Source: Burkholderia sp. NRF60-BP8 (GTDB taxonomy: Bacteria; Pseudomonadota; Gammaproteobacteria; Burkholderiales; Burkholderiaceae). From it: 64,000 nt of DNA. Under the pieces are notes generated by a model. That model had not been told where the DNA came from, did not search any database, and was given only the letters and a program-made list of their open reading frames with translations. The translations under genes and the position numbers were made by a program. Of this stretch, positions 46,110 through 55,084 are shown one piece after another; the first letter of the stretch is position 1, and every line of letters starts with the position of its first letter. Location of the stretch: NCBI RefSeq assembly GCF_001522585.2, contig NZ_CP013373.1, forward strand, positions 1,488,001 through 1,552,000, in the 5' to 3' direction.

Positions 46110-48044
46110 ATGAGCGATCACACGCAAGCCACTTCCGGGCGGCGCGACGAACGGCGCGCGCACGCATCGCAGTTCGACCTGCTGCGCGAGCGTCGCTTCG
46201 CGCCGTTCTTCACGACCCAGTTCCTCGGCGCGCTGAACGACAACGTCTTCAAGATCGGCTTCACGTCGCTCGTCACGTATCACACCGCGCGGTTCTCCGG
46301 CGTCGATGCGAAGACGGCCGCGTTCCTGATTTCCGCGATCTTCATTTTGCCGTTCGTGCTGTTCTCGGCGACGTCCGGCCAGATCGCCGACAAATACGAC
46401 AAGGCGACCCTCACGCGCTTCGTGAAGTCCTTCGAGATCGTGCTGATGGTGGTCGGCGCAGCCGGCTTCGTCACGCACAGCGCGACGCTGCTGTATCTGT
46501 GCACGTTCATGATGGGGATGCACTCGACGCTGTTCGGGCCCGTCAAGTATTCGTACCTGCCGCAGCATCTCGGCGAACACGAGCTGGTCGGCGGCAACGG
46601 CCTCGTCGAGATGGGCACGTTCATCGCGATCCTGATCGGCACGATCATCGGCGGCGCGGCGGCCGGCATCGAAGGCAGCGGCGAGCGCGTGCTCGCGGTG
46701 AGCGTCGTCGTCATCGCGCTGGCCGGGCGGCTCGTCGCGCAGCGCGTGCCGTCGACGCCCGCGCCGCAGCCCGACCTCGTGATCAACTGGAACCCGGTCA
46801 GCGAGACCTGGCGCAACCTCGGCCTCGCGCGCCAGAACCGCACGGTGTTCCTGAGCCTGCTCGGCATCTCGTGGCTGTGGTTCGTCGGCGCGACGTTCCT
46901 CACGTCGTTCTTCAATTTCGCGAAGGACGTGCTGTCCGCGAGCCCCGACGTCGTCACGATCCTGCTCGCGACGTTCTCGGTCGGCATCGGCCTCGGTTCG
47001 CTGCTGTGCGAGCGGCTGTCGCAGCGGCGCGTCGAGATCGGCCTCGTGCCGCTCGGCTCGATCGGCATCAGCGTGTTCGCGATCGAGCTGTATTTCGCGA
47101 GTCACGCGCTGCCGTCGCCCGGCCATCTGCTGTCGGTCGGCGAATTCCTGGCCGGTGCGCGCCACTGGCGCATCCTGGCCGACCTGTTCCTGCTGGCGAT
47201 GTTCGGCGGCTTCTACAGCGTGCCGCTGTACGCGCTGATCCAGAGCCGCAGCGCGCCGACGCACCGCGCGCGAATCATCGCCGCGAACAACATCCTGAAC
47301 GCGCTGTTCATGATCCTGTCGGCCGTGATGGCGATGGGGTTGACCAAGGCCGGTGTCGACATTCCCGGGCTGTTCCTCGTCACCGCGCTGCTGAACGTGG
47401 TCGTCGCGACGTATATCTACCTGCTCGTGCCCGAGTTCCTGCTGCGCTTCGTCGCGTGGGTGCTCGTGCATACCTTCTACCGGATCCGCCTCGTGCACGC
47501 GGAGCGAATCCCGGCGGAAGGGGCCGCGGTACTCGTGTGCAACCACGTCAGCTACGTCGACGCGCTCGTGCTGGCCGCCGCGAGCCCGCGCCCGATTCGT
47601 TTCGTGATGGATCACCGGATCTTCAAGACGCGTTTCGCGAGCTGGGTATTCCGGCATGCGAAGGCGATCCCGATCGCGCCGCGTCACGAGGATCCCGCGA
47701 TGCTCGCGCGCGCGTACGACCTGTGCGAGGCCGCGCTGAAGGACGGCGAACTCGTGTGCATCTTCCCCGAGGGCAAGCTGACGAAGACGGGCGACATCAA
47801 CACGTTCCACCACGGCATCACCGAGATCCTGAACCGCACGCCGGCGCCGGTGATCCCGATGGCATTGCGCGGGCTGTGGGGCAGCTATTTTTCGCGGCAT
47901 ACCGATGCGCGGATGCCGCGTCCCATCAAGCGCGGCGTGATGAGCCGGCTGACGCTGGCGGTCGGCGAGCCGGTCCCGGCGTCGGTGGCGACGCCCGAGG
48001 CGTTGCAGGCGGCGGTGACGGAGCTGCGCGGCGCGCGGAAGTAG
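46110..48044 (+). CDS. MFS (LplT-like) transporter fused to PlsC-type acyltransferase
   Basis: A 644-residue fusion. Residues about 25-420 are an LplT-like major-facilitator domain (FTTQFLGALNDNVFKIGF, GMHSTLFGPVKYSYLPQ). Residues about 440-640 are a 1-acyl-glycerol-phosphate acyltransferase domain with the HX4D motif NHVSYVDA and the FPEGKLTKTG motif. In E. coli, LplT flips lysophospholipids and the separate Aas re-acylates them, so this protein may do both. The acyl-ACP synthetase part of Aas is missing here. The ATG at 46110 is chosen over 46014, which lies inside the preceding terminator. Confidence 0.9.
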   Translation: MSDHTQATSGRRDERRAHASQFDLLRERRFAPFFTTQFLGALNDNVFKIGFTSLVTYHTARFSGVDAKTAAFLISAIFILPFVLFSATSGQIADKYDKATLTRFVKSFEIVLMVVGAAGFVTHSATLLYLCTFMMGMHSTLFGPVKYSYLPQHLGEHELVGGNGLVEMGTFIAILIGTIIGGAAAGIEGSGERVLAVSVVVIALAGRLVAQRVPSTPAPQPDLVINWNPVSETWRNLGLARQNRTVFLSLLGISWLWFVGATFLTSFFNFAKDVLSASPDVVTILLATFSVGIGLGSLLCERLSQRRVEIGLVPLGSIGISVFAIELYFASHALPSPGHLLSVGEFLAGARHWRILADLFLLAMFGGFYSVPLYALIQSRSAPTHRARIIAANNILNALFMILSAVMAMGLTKAGVDIPGLFLVTALLNVVVATYIYLLVPEFLLRFVAWVLVHTFYRIRLVHAERIPAEGAAVLVCNHVSYVDALVLAAASPRPIRFVMDHRIFKTRFASWVFRHAKAIPIAPRHEDPAMLARAYDLCEAALKDGELVCIFPEGKLTKTGDINTFHHGITEILNRTPAPVIPMALRGLWGSYFSRHTDARMPRPIKRGVMSRLTLAVGEPVPASVATPEALQAAVTELRGARK

Positions 48045-48081
48045 GCGAGCGCTGGACCCGGCAACGCGCGAGAATTCGGCT

Positions 48082-48112
48082 GCGTCCGGGCTGGGGCGGG
48101 CCTCCCGGACGC
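48082..48112 (+). terminator. probable terminator after the LplT-acyltransferase gene
   Basis: A perfect 9-bp stem (GCGTCCGGG / CCCGGACGC) with a 13-nt loop begins 38 bp after the stop codon. The following bases (GCTTTCGT) are only weakly T-rich. Confidence 0.5.
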
Positions 48113-48288
48113 GCTTTCGTGGGCCGCGCATGCACGCAGCCTGCGCGTGGCCGGCGGTCGGGCGGCCCGCGGGTCCGGGACGGCTGGCATAATAGCGGTT
48201 TACCTCTTTTCTCGACCGGCAAACGATCGACCTGCCTGCGGCCCCGGCAGCGCATCGGTTTGCCCATTTCTCTTTGGGCGGTTCCATC

Positions 48289-49389
48289 ATGTCCGGCAAT
48301 ACCCTCGGCACGCTTTTCACTGTCACGACCTTCGGCGAATCGCACGGTCCCGCGATCGGCTGCGTGATCGACGGCTGCCCGCCGGGGATGGGGCTGACCG
48401 AAGCCGACATCCAGGTCGAGCTCGATCGCCGCAAGCCGGGCACGTCGCGGCACGTGACGCAACGGCAGGAGGCCGACGAGGTCGAGATCCTGTCGGGCGT
48501 GTTCGAAGGCGTGACGACCGGCACGCCGATCGCGCTGCTGATCCGCAACACCGACCAGCGCAGCAAGGATTACGGCAACATCGTCGAGACGTTCCGTCCC
48601 GGCCACGCCGACTACACCTACTGGCAGAAATACGGCATCCGCGACTACCGCGGCGGCGGCCGCTCGTCCGCACGCCTGACCGCGCCGATCGTCGGCGCCG
48701 GCGCGGTCGCGAAGAAGTGGCTGCGCGAGCGCTTCGGGGTCGAGGTGCGCGGCTACATGAGCGGCCTCGGCGAAATCGACGTGCCGTTCGTCGACTGGTC
48801 GCACGTGCACGAGAACCCGTTCTTCTCGCCGAACGCGGCGGTCGTGCCGGAGCTCGAGGCGTACATGGACGCGCTGCGCAAGGACGGCGATTCGATCGGC
48901 GCGCGCATCGACGTCGTCGCGTCGGGCGTGCCGGTCGGCTGGGGCGAACCGGTGTTCGACCGGCTCGACGCCGATATCGCGAAGGCGATGATGAGCATCA
49001 ACGCGGTGAAGGGCGTCGAGATCGGCGCGGGCTTCGACAGCGTCGCGCAGCGCGGCTCGGTCCACGGCGACGAACTGACGCCGGCCGGCTTCGTCGGCAA
49101 CCATGCAGGCGGCGTGCTCGGCGGGATTTCGACGGGGCAGGACATCACCGTGTCGATCGCGATCAAGCCGACGTCGAGCATCCGCACGCCGCGCCGCTCG
49201 ATCACGAAGAGCGGTGAAGAGGCGACGGTCGAAACCTTCGGTCGCCACGATCCGTGCGTCGGCATTCGTGCGACGCCGATCGCCGAATCGATGCTCGCGC
49301 TGGTGCTGATCGATCATGCGCTGCGTCACCGCGCGCAGTGCGGCGACGTCGAGACGCCGACGCCGAAGATCGCCGGCAGCGCGACCTGA
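48289..49389 (+). CDS. aroC: chorismate synthase
   Basis: Converts 5-enolpyruvylshikimate-3-phosphate to chorismate with reduced FMN, the last common step to aromatic amino acids. It has 366 residues, full length. Signatures are [49 protein letters not shown] and [15 protein letters not shown]. The ATG at 48289 ([15 protein letters not shown]) fits the family N-terminus; an in-frame ATG at 48274 is unlikely. It is monocistronic, ending in a strong hairpin. Confidence 0.97.
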   Translation: MSGNTLGTLFTVTTFGESHGPAIGCVIDGCPPGMGLTEADIQVELDRRKPGTSRHVTQRQEADEVEILSGVFEGVTTGTPIALLIRNTDQRSKDYGNIVETFRPGHADYTYWQKYGIRDYRGGGRSSARLTAPIVGAGAVAKKWLRERFGVEVRGYMSGLGEIDVPFVDWSHVHENPFFSPNAAVVPELEAYMDALRKDGDSIGARIDVVASGVPVGWGEPVFDRLDADIAKAMMSINAVKGVEIGAGFDSVAQRGSVHGDELTPAGFVGNHAGGVLGGISTGQDITVSIAIKPTSSIRTPRRSITKSGEEATVETFGRHDPCVGIRATPIAESMLALVLIDHALRHRAQCGDVETPTPKIAGSAT

Positions 49390-49445
49390 TACGAGCGGGC
49401 GGGGCGCAGCGCGCACCGTCTCGACCGTCGAACGACGAATGCAAG

Positions 49446-49480
49446 CGGGGCGCTGCGTGATGCAGCGCCCCGTTTCGTTT
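49446..49480 (+). terminator. terminator of aroC
   Basis: An 11-bp stem (CGGGGCGCTGC / GCAGCGCCCCG) with a 5-nt loop is followed by TTTCGTTT. It lies 56 bp after the aroC stop. Confidence 0.75.
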
Positions 49481-49505
49481 GCGGCGATGTGCAGTGGCCA
49501 AACGA

Positions 49506-49530
49506 AACGCGCCGCTCGTGGCGGCGCGTT
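49506..49530 (-). terminator. terminator of the ETF-QO gene (minus strand)
   Basis: A perfect 10-bp stem (AACGCGCCGC / GCGGCGCGTT) has a 5-nt loop. On the minus strand it is followed by TCGTTTGG, 8 bp beyond the stop codon of the leftward gene. Confidence 0.6.
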
Positions 49531-49538
49531 CCGGCAGC

Positions 49539-51212
49539 TTACATGTTCGGGTAATTCGGCCCGCCGCCGCCTTCCGGCGTGACCCACACGATGTTCTGCG
49601 TCGGGTCCTTGATGTCGCAGGTCTTGCAGTGCACGCAGTTCTGCGCGTTGATCACGAGCCGCTCGCTGCCGTCGTCGTTCTTCACGAACTCGTACACCGC
49701 CGCCGGGCAGAACCGCGCCTCCGGCCCCGCGTACGTGCGCAGGTTCACGTTCACCGGCACGCTCGCGTCCTTCAGCGTCAGGTGCGCCGGCTGGTTCTCC
49801 TCGTGGTTCGTGTTCGAGATGAACACCGACGAGAGGCGATCGAACGTCAGCTTGCCGTCCGGCTTCGGATATGCGATCGGCTCGCACTGCGACGCCGGCT
49901 TCAGCATCTCGTGGTCCGCATGCTGGTGATGCAGCGTCCACGGCACGTTGCCGCCCATCACCTTCTGCTCGATGCCGACCATCAGCGTGCCCAGGTACAG
50001 GCCCTTGGCCATCCACTGCTTGAAGTTGCGCGCGCGGTACAGCTCCGTGTACAGCCACGATTGCTTGAATGCGTCCGGGTACGCGTTGAGTTCGTCCGAC
50101 TGGCGGCCGGCCTGCACCGCGTCGAATGCGGCGTCGGCTGCGAGCATACCGGTCTTGATCGCCGCGTGGCTGCCCTTGATCCGCGACGCGTTCAGGAAGC
50201 CCGCGTCGTCGCCGATCAGCGCGCCGCCCGGGAACACCGTCTTCGGCAACGACAGCAGGCCGCCGGCCGTGATCGCGCGCGCGCCGTACGACACGCGCTT
50301 GCCGCCTTCGAGGAACGCGCGGATCGACGGATGCGTCTTGTAGCGCTGGAATTCCTCGAACGGCGACAGGTACGGGTTCGTGTAGCCCAGGCCCACCACG
50401 AAGCCGACCACCACCTGGTTGTTGTCCATGTGATACAGGAACGAGCCGCCGTACGTATCCGACTTCAGCGGCCAGCCGGCCGTGTGGATCACGAGGCCCG
50501 GCTTGTGCTTGGCCGGATCGATTTCCCACAGCTCCTTGATGCCGATCCCGTACGCCTGCGGATCGGCGTTCGCGTCGAGCTTGAACTTCGTGATCAGCTG
50601 GCGGCCGAGATGGCCGCGGCAGCCTTCGGCGAACAGCGTGTACTTCGCGTGCAGCTCCATGCCGAGCTGGAAGTTCTCGGTCGGCTCGCCGTCCTTGCCC
50701 ACGCCCATGTTGCCGGTCGCGACGCCTTTGACCGAGCCGTCGTCGTTGTACAGAATCTCGGCAGCAGGGAAGCCCGGGAAGATCTCGACGCCGAGCGCCT
50801 CGGCCTGTGCCCCAAGCCAGCGGGTCACGTTGCCCAGCGAAATCACGTAGTTGCCGTGGTTCTTGAAGTTGTCCGGCAGCGCCCAGTTCGGTGTCGTGAC
50901 TGCGCTTTTCTCGGACAGGAACAGGAAGCGGTCTTCCGTGACCTCGACATCGAGCGGTGCGCCGCGCGCCTTCCAGTCGGGGAACAGCTCGGTGATCGCG
51001 CGCGGGTCCATCACCGCGCCCGACAGGATGTGCGCGCCGATCTCGGAACCCTTCTCGAGCACGCACACGCCGATCTCGGTGCCTTTCTCGGCGGCCAGCT
51101 GCTTGAGCCGGATCGCCGCCGACAGCCCGGCGGGGCCGCCGCCGACAATCACGACGTCGTATTCCATCGATTCGCGCGGGCCGTATTGCTCGATGAGGCT
51201 TGCGGGGGTCAT
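49539..51212 (-). CDS. etfD: electron transfer flavoprotein-ubiquinone oxidoreductase
   Basis: Passes electrons from ETF, and hence from acyl-CoA dehydrogenases, to the quinone pool at the inner membrane. It has 557 residues, family length. The FAD-binding motif is DVVIVGGGPAGLSAAIRL near 20-37; ILSGAVMDPRAI and the C-terminal 4Fe-4S ferredoxin-like segment (INAQNCVHCKTCDIKDP) are present. The last four residues are near the family C-terminus GGPNYPNM. The ATG at 51212 follows AGAGGA; the reading to 51290 is not supported. It is divergent from an SDR gene, with a near-palindrome between them. Confidence 0.96.
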   Translation of the reverse strand: MTPASLIEQYGPRESMEYDVVIVGGGPAGLSAAIRLKQLAAEKGTEIGVCVLEKGSEIGAHILSGAVMDPRAITELFPDWKARGAPLDVEVTEDRFLFLSEKSAVTTPNWALPDNFKNHGNYVISLGNVTRWLGAQAEALGVEIFPGFPAAEILYNDDGSVKGVATGNMGVGKDGEPTENFQLGMELHAKYTLFAEGCRGHLGRQLITKFKLDANADPQAYGIGIKELWEIDPAKHKPGLVIHTAGWPLKSDTYGGSFLYHMDNNQVVVGFVVGLGYTNPYLSPFEEFQRYKTHPSIRAFLEGGKRVSYGARAITAGGLLSLPKTVFPGGALIGDDAGFLNASRIKGSHAAIKTGMLAADAAFDAVQAGRQSDELNAYPDAFKQSWLYTELYRARNFKQWMAKGLYLGTLMVGIEQKVMGGNVPWTLHHQHADHEMLKPASQCEPIAYPKPDGKLTFDRLSSVFISNTNHEENQPAHLTLKDASVPVNVNLRTYAGPEARFCPAAVYEFVKNDDGSERLVINAQNCVHCKTCDIKDPTQNIVWVTPEGGGGPNYPNM

Positions 51213-51300
51213 TGGCGTTCCTCTAACCGTTAGAATGCTTTTATTCGGGAGCGTATTGTCTGCGAAACGAAACGCTTGCCGCAACAACATGCAGCTAGAT

Positions 51301-51328
51301 TAGCACGATCGTTCTATTTTTTGTGCTA
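51301..51328. promoter_or_regulatory. near-perfect dyad in the etfD/SDR divergent region
   Basis: TAGCACGATCGTTCTA (51301-51316) is a 16-bp palindrome with one mismatched pair around ACGATCGT. It overlaps a second inverted repeat, TAGCAC-N16-GTGCTA (51301-51328). The form suits a TetR-family operator of the kind that controls fatty-acid oxidation genes; no TetR gene is in the window. Confidence 0.5.
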
Positions 51329-51391
51329 GGGTAATGCCGCCCGGGCTGTGCCGCCCGGGCTGGCGAAACGACATCGAAAGGGGATGGGCAA

Positions 51392-52174
51392 ATGGGTCGA
51401 TCGATCAATCTGGAAGGCAAGGTTGCGCTGGTCACGGGCGCGTCGAGCGGCCTGGGGCAGCGTTTTGCGCAGGTGCTGTCGCAGGCCGGCGCGAAGGTCG
51501 TGCTCGCGAGCCGCCGCGTCGAACGCCTGAAGGAACTGCGCGCGGAGATCGAGGCGGCGGGCGGTGCCGCGCACGTCGTGTCGCTCGACGTGACCGACGT
51601 GCAGAGCATCAAGGCGGCCGTCGCGCATGCGGAGACGGAAGCCGGCACGATCGACATCCTCGTGAACAATTCCGGCGTGTCGACGATGCAGAAGCTCGTC
51701 GACGTGACGCCGGCGGATTTCGAGTTCGTGTTCGATACGAACACGCGCGGCGCATTTTTCGTCGCGCAGGAAGTCGCGAAGCGGATGATCATGCGCGCGA
51801 ACGGCGGCGGCAACGGCAAGCCGCCGTGCCGGATCATCAACATCGCGTCGGTGGCCGGGCTGCGCGTGTTCCCGCAGATCGGGCTGTACGCGATGAGCAA
51901 GGCCGCGGTCGTGCAGATGACGCGCGCGATGGCGCTGGAGTGGGGCCGCCACGGGATCAACGTGAACGCGATCTGTCCGGGCTATATCGATACCGAAATC
52001 AATCATTACCTGTGGGAAACCGAGCAGGGCCAGAAGCTGCAGTCGATGCTGCCGCGCCGGCGCGTCGGCAAGCCGCAGGATCTCGACGGGCTGTTGTTGC
52101 TGCTCGCGGCCGACGAGTCGCAGTTCATCAATGGCTCGATCATCTCCGCCGACGACGGTTTCGGCCTCGCGTGA
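51392..52174 (+). CDS. short-chain dehydrogenase/reductase
   Basis: A 260-residue NAD(P)-dependent SDR. The cofactor motif is LVTGASSGLGQRFAQ (about 14-28), then ILVNNSG, and the catalytic triad is Ser in INIASVAG plus the YAMSK Tyr/Lys pair. The ATG at 51392 follows AAAGGGGA. It is followed after 32 bp by a hotdog thioesterase gene and is divergent from etfD, suggesting a role in acyl-CoA or hydroxyacyl metabolism; the substrate is unknown. Confidence 0.88.
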   Translation: MGRSINLEGKVALVTGASSGLGQRFAQVLSQAGAKVVLASRRVERLKELRAEIEAAGGAAHVVSLDVTDVQSIKAAVAHAETEAGTIDILVNNSGVSTMQKLVDVTPADFEFVFDTNTRGAFFVAQEVAKRMIMRANGGGNGKPPCRIINIASVAGLRVFPQIGLYAMSKAAVVQMTRAMALEWGRHGINVNAICPGYIDTEINHYLWETEQGQKLQSMLPRRRVGKPQDLDGLLLLLAADESQFINGSIISADDGFGLA

Positions 52175-52206
52175 GCGGATGACATTCCGCAACAAAGAAG
52201 ACTGCA

Positions 52207-52647
52207 ATGAGCGCAACAAGCGATTACTCACCCGTTTTTGAGATGTCGATGCCGATCCGCTGGGGCGACATGGACGCGTTCGGCCATGTGAACAACACGG
52301 TCTATTTCCGCTACATGGAGCAGGCGCGGATTTCGTGGTTCGAGGCGCTCGGCATCGCCGGCGGCAACGGCGAGGGGCAGGGGCCCGTCATCGTCACCGC
52401 GTCGATGGAATTCCTCAAGCAACTGCACTATCCGGGCGACGTGATCGCGAAGATGTCGGCCGCGAAACCCGGGCGAAGCAGTTTCGACACCGGTTTCGAG
52501 CTCACGCGCGCGGACGATCCGCGGCATGTCTATGCACGCGGCAACGCGCGCTGCGTGTGGGTCGACTACGCGCTCGGCAAGTCGGTGCCGCTGCCGCAAC
52601 TGCTGCGCGACACGATCGAGCAGGCGCTCGCGACGAAAGTCGGCTGA
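52207..52647 (+). CDS. acyl-CoA thioesterase (4HBT / YbgC hotdog family)
   Basis: A 146-residue single hotdog-fold thioesterase. It carries the active-site pattern IRWGDMDAFGHVNNTVYFRYMEQAR, quoted in part here as WGDMDAFGHVNN, with the catalytic Asp. AAGAAG precedes the ATG weakly. It is probably in an operon with the SDR gene 32 bp upstream. It hydrolyses acyl- or aroyl-CoA esters; the exact substrate is unknown. Confidence 0.88.
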   Translation: MSATSDYSPVFEMSMPIRWGDMDAFGHVNNTVYFRYMEQARISWFEALGIAGGNGEGQGPVIVTASMEFLKQLHYPGDVIAKMSAAKPGRSSFDTGFELTRADDPRHVYARGNARCVWVDYALGKSVPLPQLLRDTIEQALATKVG

Positions 52648-52716
52648 GCGCGGCTGCCGGCGCGCCGGCACCGGATCGCCGGTGGCGTGCCGTGCGCGTT
52701 TTTCGATGTTTCCCCC

Positions 52717-52743
52717 CGATCGGCCGCCATGTGCGGCCGATCG
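52717..52743. terminator. bidirectional hairpin between thioesterase and PAS-LuxR genes
   Basis: A perfect 11-bp stem (CGATCGGCCGC / GCGGCCGATCG) with loop CATGT lies in the convergent gap. No T-run follows. Confidence 0.6.
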
Positions 52744-52772
52744 TCATCGGAGCGCCGTCACGCAATGCGCGT

Positions 52773-53318
52773 TCACTGCCCGAGCAGGCGCTGCAGCAGC
52801 TCCGGCGTATTGTTCGTCCCGTATTTGCGCATCAGCCGCGCGCGGTAGATGTCGACCGTGCGCGAGCTGATGTCCAGCACGCGCCCGATCTGCTTGCTGG
52901 TCTTGCCGGTCGCGAGCTGGGCGGCGATCTCGCGCTCGCGCGGGGTCAGCTCGACCGCGACGCGGCGCGTCGCGCTCAAGTCCTCGAAGGTCCAGACGCC
53001 GGCCGCGAGCGGCGCGGTGCGGTCGAGCGCGCGTCCCGTCACGTGGCACCAGAACAGCTCGCCGTCCGCGCGTTTCATGATTCTGTCATCCGAGTAGACG
53101 CCGTTCGCGACCATCACGCGTGCGATGCGCTCGCCGATCCGCTGGAATTCGTCCGTCGACGGGTAGAGCACCGCGTACGACTTCCCGATCAGGTCGGCCC
53201 GCGCGCAGCGGAAGATCGACGCGAGCGCGTCGTTGCAGTCCTCGATCACGCGATCGCGCGACAGCACGAGGCCGAGCGGCGCGAGGTGGAAGGCGGTCTG
53301 GTAATCGAGATCGGGCAT
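52773..53318 (-). CDS. PAS domain plus LuxR-type helix-turn-helix regulator
   Basis: A 181-residue regulator with an N-terminal PAS sensor (about 5-115; APLGLVLSRDRVIEDCNDAL, GELFWCHVTGRALD) and a C-terminal LuxR/GerE domain (LTPREREIAAQLATGKTSKQ, ISSRTVDIYRARLMRKYG). I prefer the ATG at 53318 (MPDLDYQTAFH); another in-frame ATG at 53399 would add 27 residues, and neither has a good ribosome-binding site. It is divergent from scoA-scoB and is their likely regulator. Confidence 0.85.
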   Translation of the reverse strand: MPDLDYQTAFHLAPLGLVLSRDRVIEDCNDALASIFRCARADLIGKSYAVLYPSTDEFQRIGERIARVMVANGVYSDDRIMKRADGELFWCHVTGRALDRTAPLAAGVWTFEDLSATRRVAVELTPREREIAAQLATGKTSKQIGRVLDISSRTVDIYRARLMRKYGTNNTPELLQRLLGQ

Positions 53319-53409
53319 GGCGCGGGCAAGCGGAGGCAAATGCTTATGTATTTTTGCGTATTGTGCCGCATCGGCGTCACATCGTACCCTTTCAGGCATC
53401 TCGCGGCGG

Positions 53410-53423
53410 TATGTCGCGACATA
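53410..53423. promoter_or_regulatory. perfect 14-bp palindrome in the regulator/scoA gap
   Basis: TATGTCGCGACATA is a perfect palindrome lying between the PAS-LuxR gene and scoA, next to an AAAA run. It is a strong candidate for a dimeric regulator site. Confidence 0.5.
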
Positions 53424-53482
53424 AAAACAGCGCGCCTCGACGCAGGCATTGCCGCGCATGCATAGAATGGTGCGGCGGGCTT

Positions 53483-53496
53483 GCGCCACGTGGCGC
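53483..53496. promoter_or_regulatory. second perfect palindrome, upstream of scoA
   Basis: GCGCCACGTGGCGC is a perfect 14-bp palindrome 42 bp upstream of the scoA start. It could be an operator or a hairpin in the scoA leader RNA. Confidence 0.35.
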
Positions 53497-53538
53497 GTGA
53501 ACCGGTTTTGCTGGTTTCCATAGAGGAAGGGACAACTG

Positions 53539-54243
53539 ATGAACAAAGTCTATCCAAGCGCGGCTGCCGCGCTGGAGGGGATCGTCCGCGACGGACAGAC
53601 CTTCGCGGTGGGCGGCTTCGGCCTGTGCGGGATTCCCGAGGCGCTGATCGCGGCGTTGCGCGATTCGGCGGTCAAGGGCATCACCTGCATCAGCAACAAC
53701 GCGGGCGTCGACGGTTTCGGCCTCGGCCTGCTGCTGGAAACGCGCCAGATCAAGAAGATGATCTCGTCGTACGTCGGCGAGAACAAGGAGTTCGAGCGCC
53801 AATACCTGGCCGGCGAACTCGAGCTCGAATTCACGCCGCAGGGCACGCTCGCCGAAAAGCTGCGCGCGGGCGGCGCGGGCATCCCCGCGTTCTTCACGAA
53901 TACCGGCTACGGCACCGTGATCGCGGAAGGCAAGGAAACGCGCCAGTTCGGCGATCGCCACTACGTGCTCGAGCCGTCGCTGACGGCCGACGTCGCGCTC
54001 GTCAAGGCGTGGAAGGCCGACAAGTCGGGCAACCTCATCTACCGCCGCACCGCGCGCAATTTCAACCCGATGTGCGCGATGGCCGGCAAGATCACCGTGG
54101 CGGAGGTCGAGGAGATCGTCGAGAACGGCATGCTCGATCCGGACCAGGTTCATACGCCGGGGATCTTCGTGCAGCGCATCGTGCTGAACGCGACGCCTGA
54201 AAAACGCATCGAACAACGCGTCGTACGCGCGAAAGGAGACTGA
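53539..54243 (+). CDS. scoA: 3-oxoacid (acetoacetate) CoA-transferase subunit A
   Basis: The alpha subunit transfers CoA from succinyl-CoA to acetoacetate or another 3-oxoacid; 234 residues. It has the N-terminal glycine motif [17 protein letters not shown] and [20 protein letters not shown], then [20 protein letters not shown], all family signatures. GAGGAAGGG precedes the ATG. It is one base before subunit B and divergent from the PAS-LuxR regulator gene. It should serve ketone-body or 3-oxoacid use. Confidence 0.94.
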   Translation: MNKVYPSAAAALEGIVRDGQTFAVGGFGLCGIPEALIAALRDSAVKGITCISNNAGVDGFGLGLLLETRQIKKMISSYVGENKEFERQYLAGELELEFTPQGTLAEKLRAGGAGIPAFFTNTGYGTVIAEGKETRQFGDRHYVLEPSLTADVALVKAWKADKSGNLIYRRTARNFNPMCAMAGKITVAEVEEIVENGMLDPDQVHTPGIFVQRIVLNATPEKRIEQRVVRAKGD

Positions 54244-54244
54244 C

Positions 54245-54886
54245 ATGGCCTGGAATCGTGACCAGATGGCCGCACGCGCGGCGAAGGAACTGCAGGACGG
54301 CTTCTACGTGAACCTCGGCATCGGCCTGCCGACGCTCGTCGCGAACCACGTGCCGGCAGGCGTCGAGGTCTGGCTGCAGTCGGAGAACGGCCTGCTCGGC
54401 ATCGGGCCGTCGCCGACCGAAGACGAAGTCGACGCCGATCTCATCAACGCCGGCAAGCAGACCGTCACGACGCTGCCGGGTTCGTCGATCTTCTCGTCGG
54501 CCGATTCGTTCGCGATGATTCGCGGCGGCCACATCAATCTCGCGATCCTCGGCGCGATGCAGGTCAGCAAGAAGGGCGACCTCGCGAACTGGATGATCCC
54601 GGGCAAGATGATCAAGGGGATGGGCGGCGCGATGGACCTCGTCGCGGGCGTGAAGCGCGTCGTCGTGCTGATGGAGCACGTCGCGAAGGGCGACCAGCAC
54701 AAGATTCTCGACGAATGCAACCTGCCGCTGACGGGTGTCGGCGTGGTCGATCTGATCATCACCGACCTCGGCGTGATCGAAGTGACGCCGGACGGGCTGA
54801 AGGTGCTCGAACTCGCCGACGGCGTGAGCGCGGAAGAGATCCAGGCGAAGACGGGCGCGCCGCTCGACGTCAGCGCCGTGGCCTAA
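54245..54886 (+). CDS. scoB: 3-oxoacid CoA-transferase subunit B
   Basis: The beta subunit, 213 residues, carries the catalytic glutamate in [12 protein letters not shown] (Glu near 49), the covalent CoA-thioester residue of class-I CoA transferases. [17 protein letters not shown] and [14 protein letters not shown] are further signatures. AAAGGAGA precedes the ATG, overlapping the end of scoA. A 15-bp terminator hairpin follows. Confidence 0.95.
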   Translation: MAWNRDQMAARAAKELQDGFYVNLGIGLPTLVANHVPAGVEVWLQSENGLLGIGPSPTEDEVDADLINAGKQTVTTLPGSSIFSSADSFAMIRGGHINLAILGAMQVSKKGDLANWMIPGKMIKGMGGAMDLVAGVKRVVVLMEHVAKGDQHKILDECNLPLTGVGVVDLIITDLGVIEVTPDGLKVLELADGVSAEEIQAKTGAPLDVSAVA

Positions 54887-54910
54887 GTTCACCGCACGGG
54901 CACGCGTCCG

Positions 54911-54945
54911 ACGCCCCGCATGCCGGACGACGGCATGCGGGGCGT
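54911..54945 (+). terminator. terminator of scoA-scoB
   Basis: A perfect 15-bp stem (ACGCCCCGCATGCCG and its complement) with loop GACGA is followed by TTGTCATT, 25 bp after the scoB stop. Confidence 0.75.
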
Positions 54946-55084
54946 TTGTCATTGCGCGTCGACGGCCAGCCTGTTGGGTCCCCGATGGGCCGACCCGTCC
55001 GGCGGAAGCGGTTTACAATCGTTTGCATCGGGCGTCGCAAGTGTTGCCCCGCGCGTCCGCCCCTCGTTCGACAGGATGCCAACG

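Noticed and set aside
45849..51066. Long minus-strand readings (905 and 1046 codons) opposite the transporter-acyltransferase and aroC genes
   Set aside because: They run through known terminators and conserved genes of the other strand and have no domain content.
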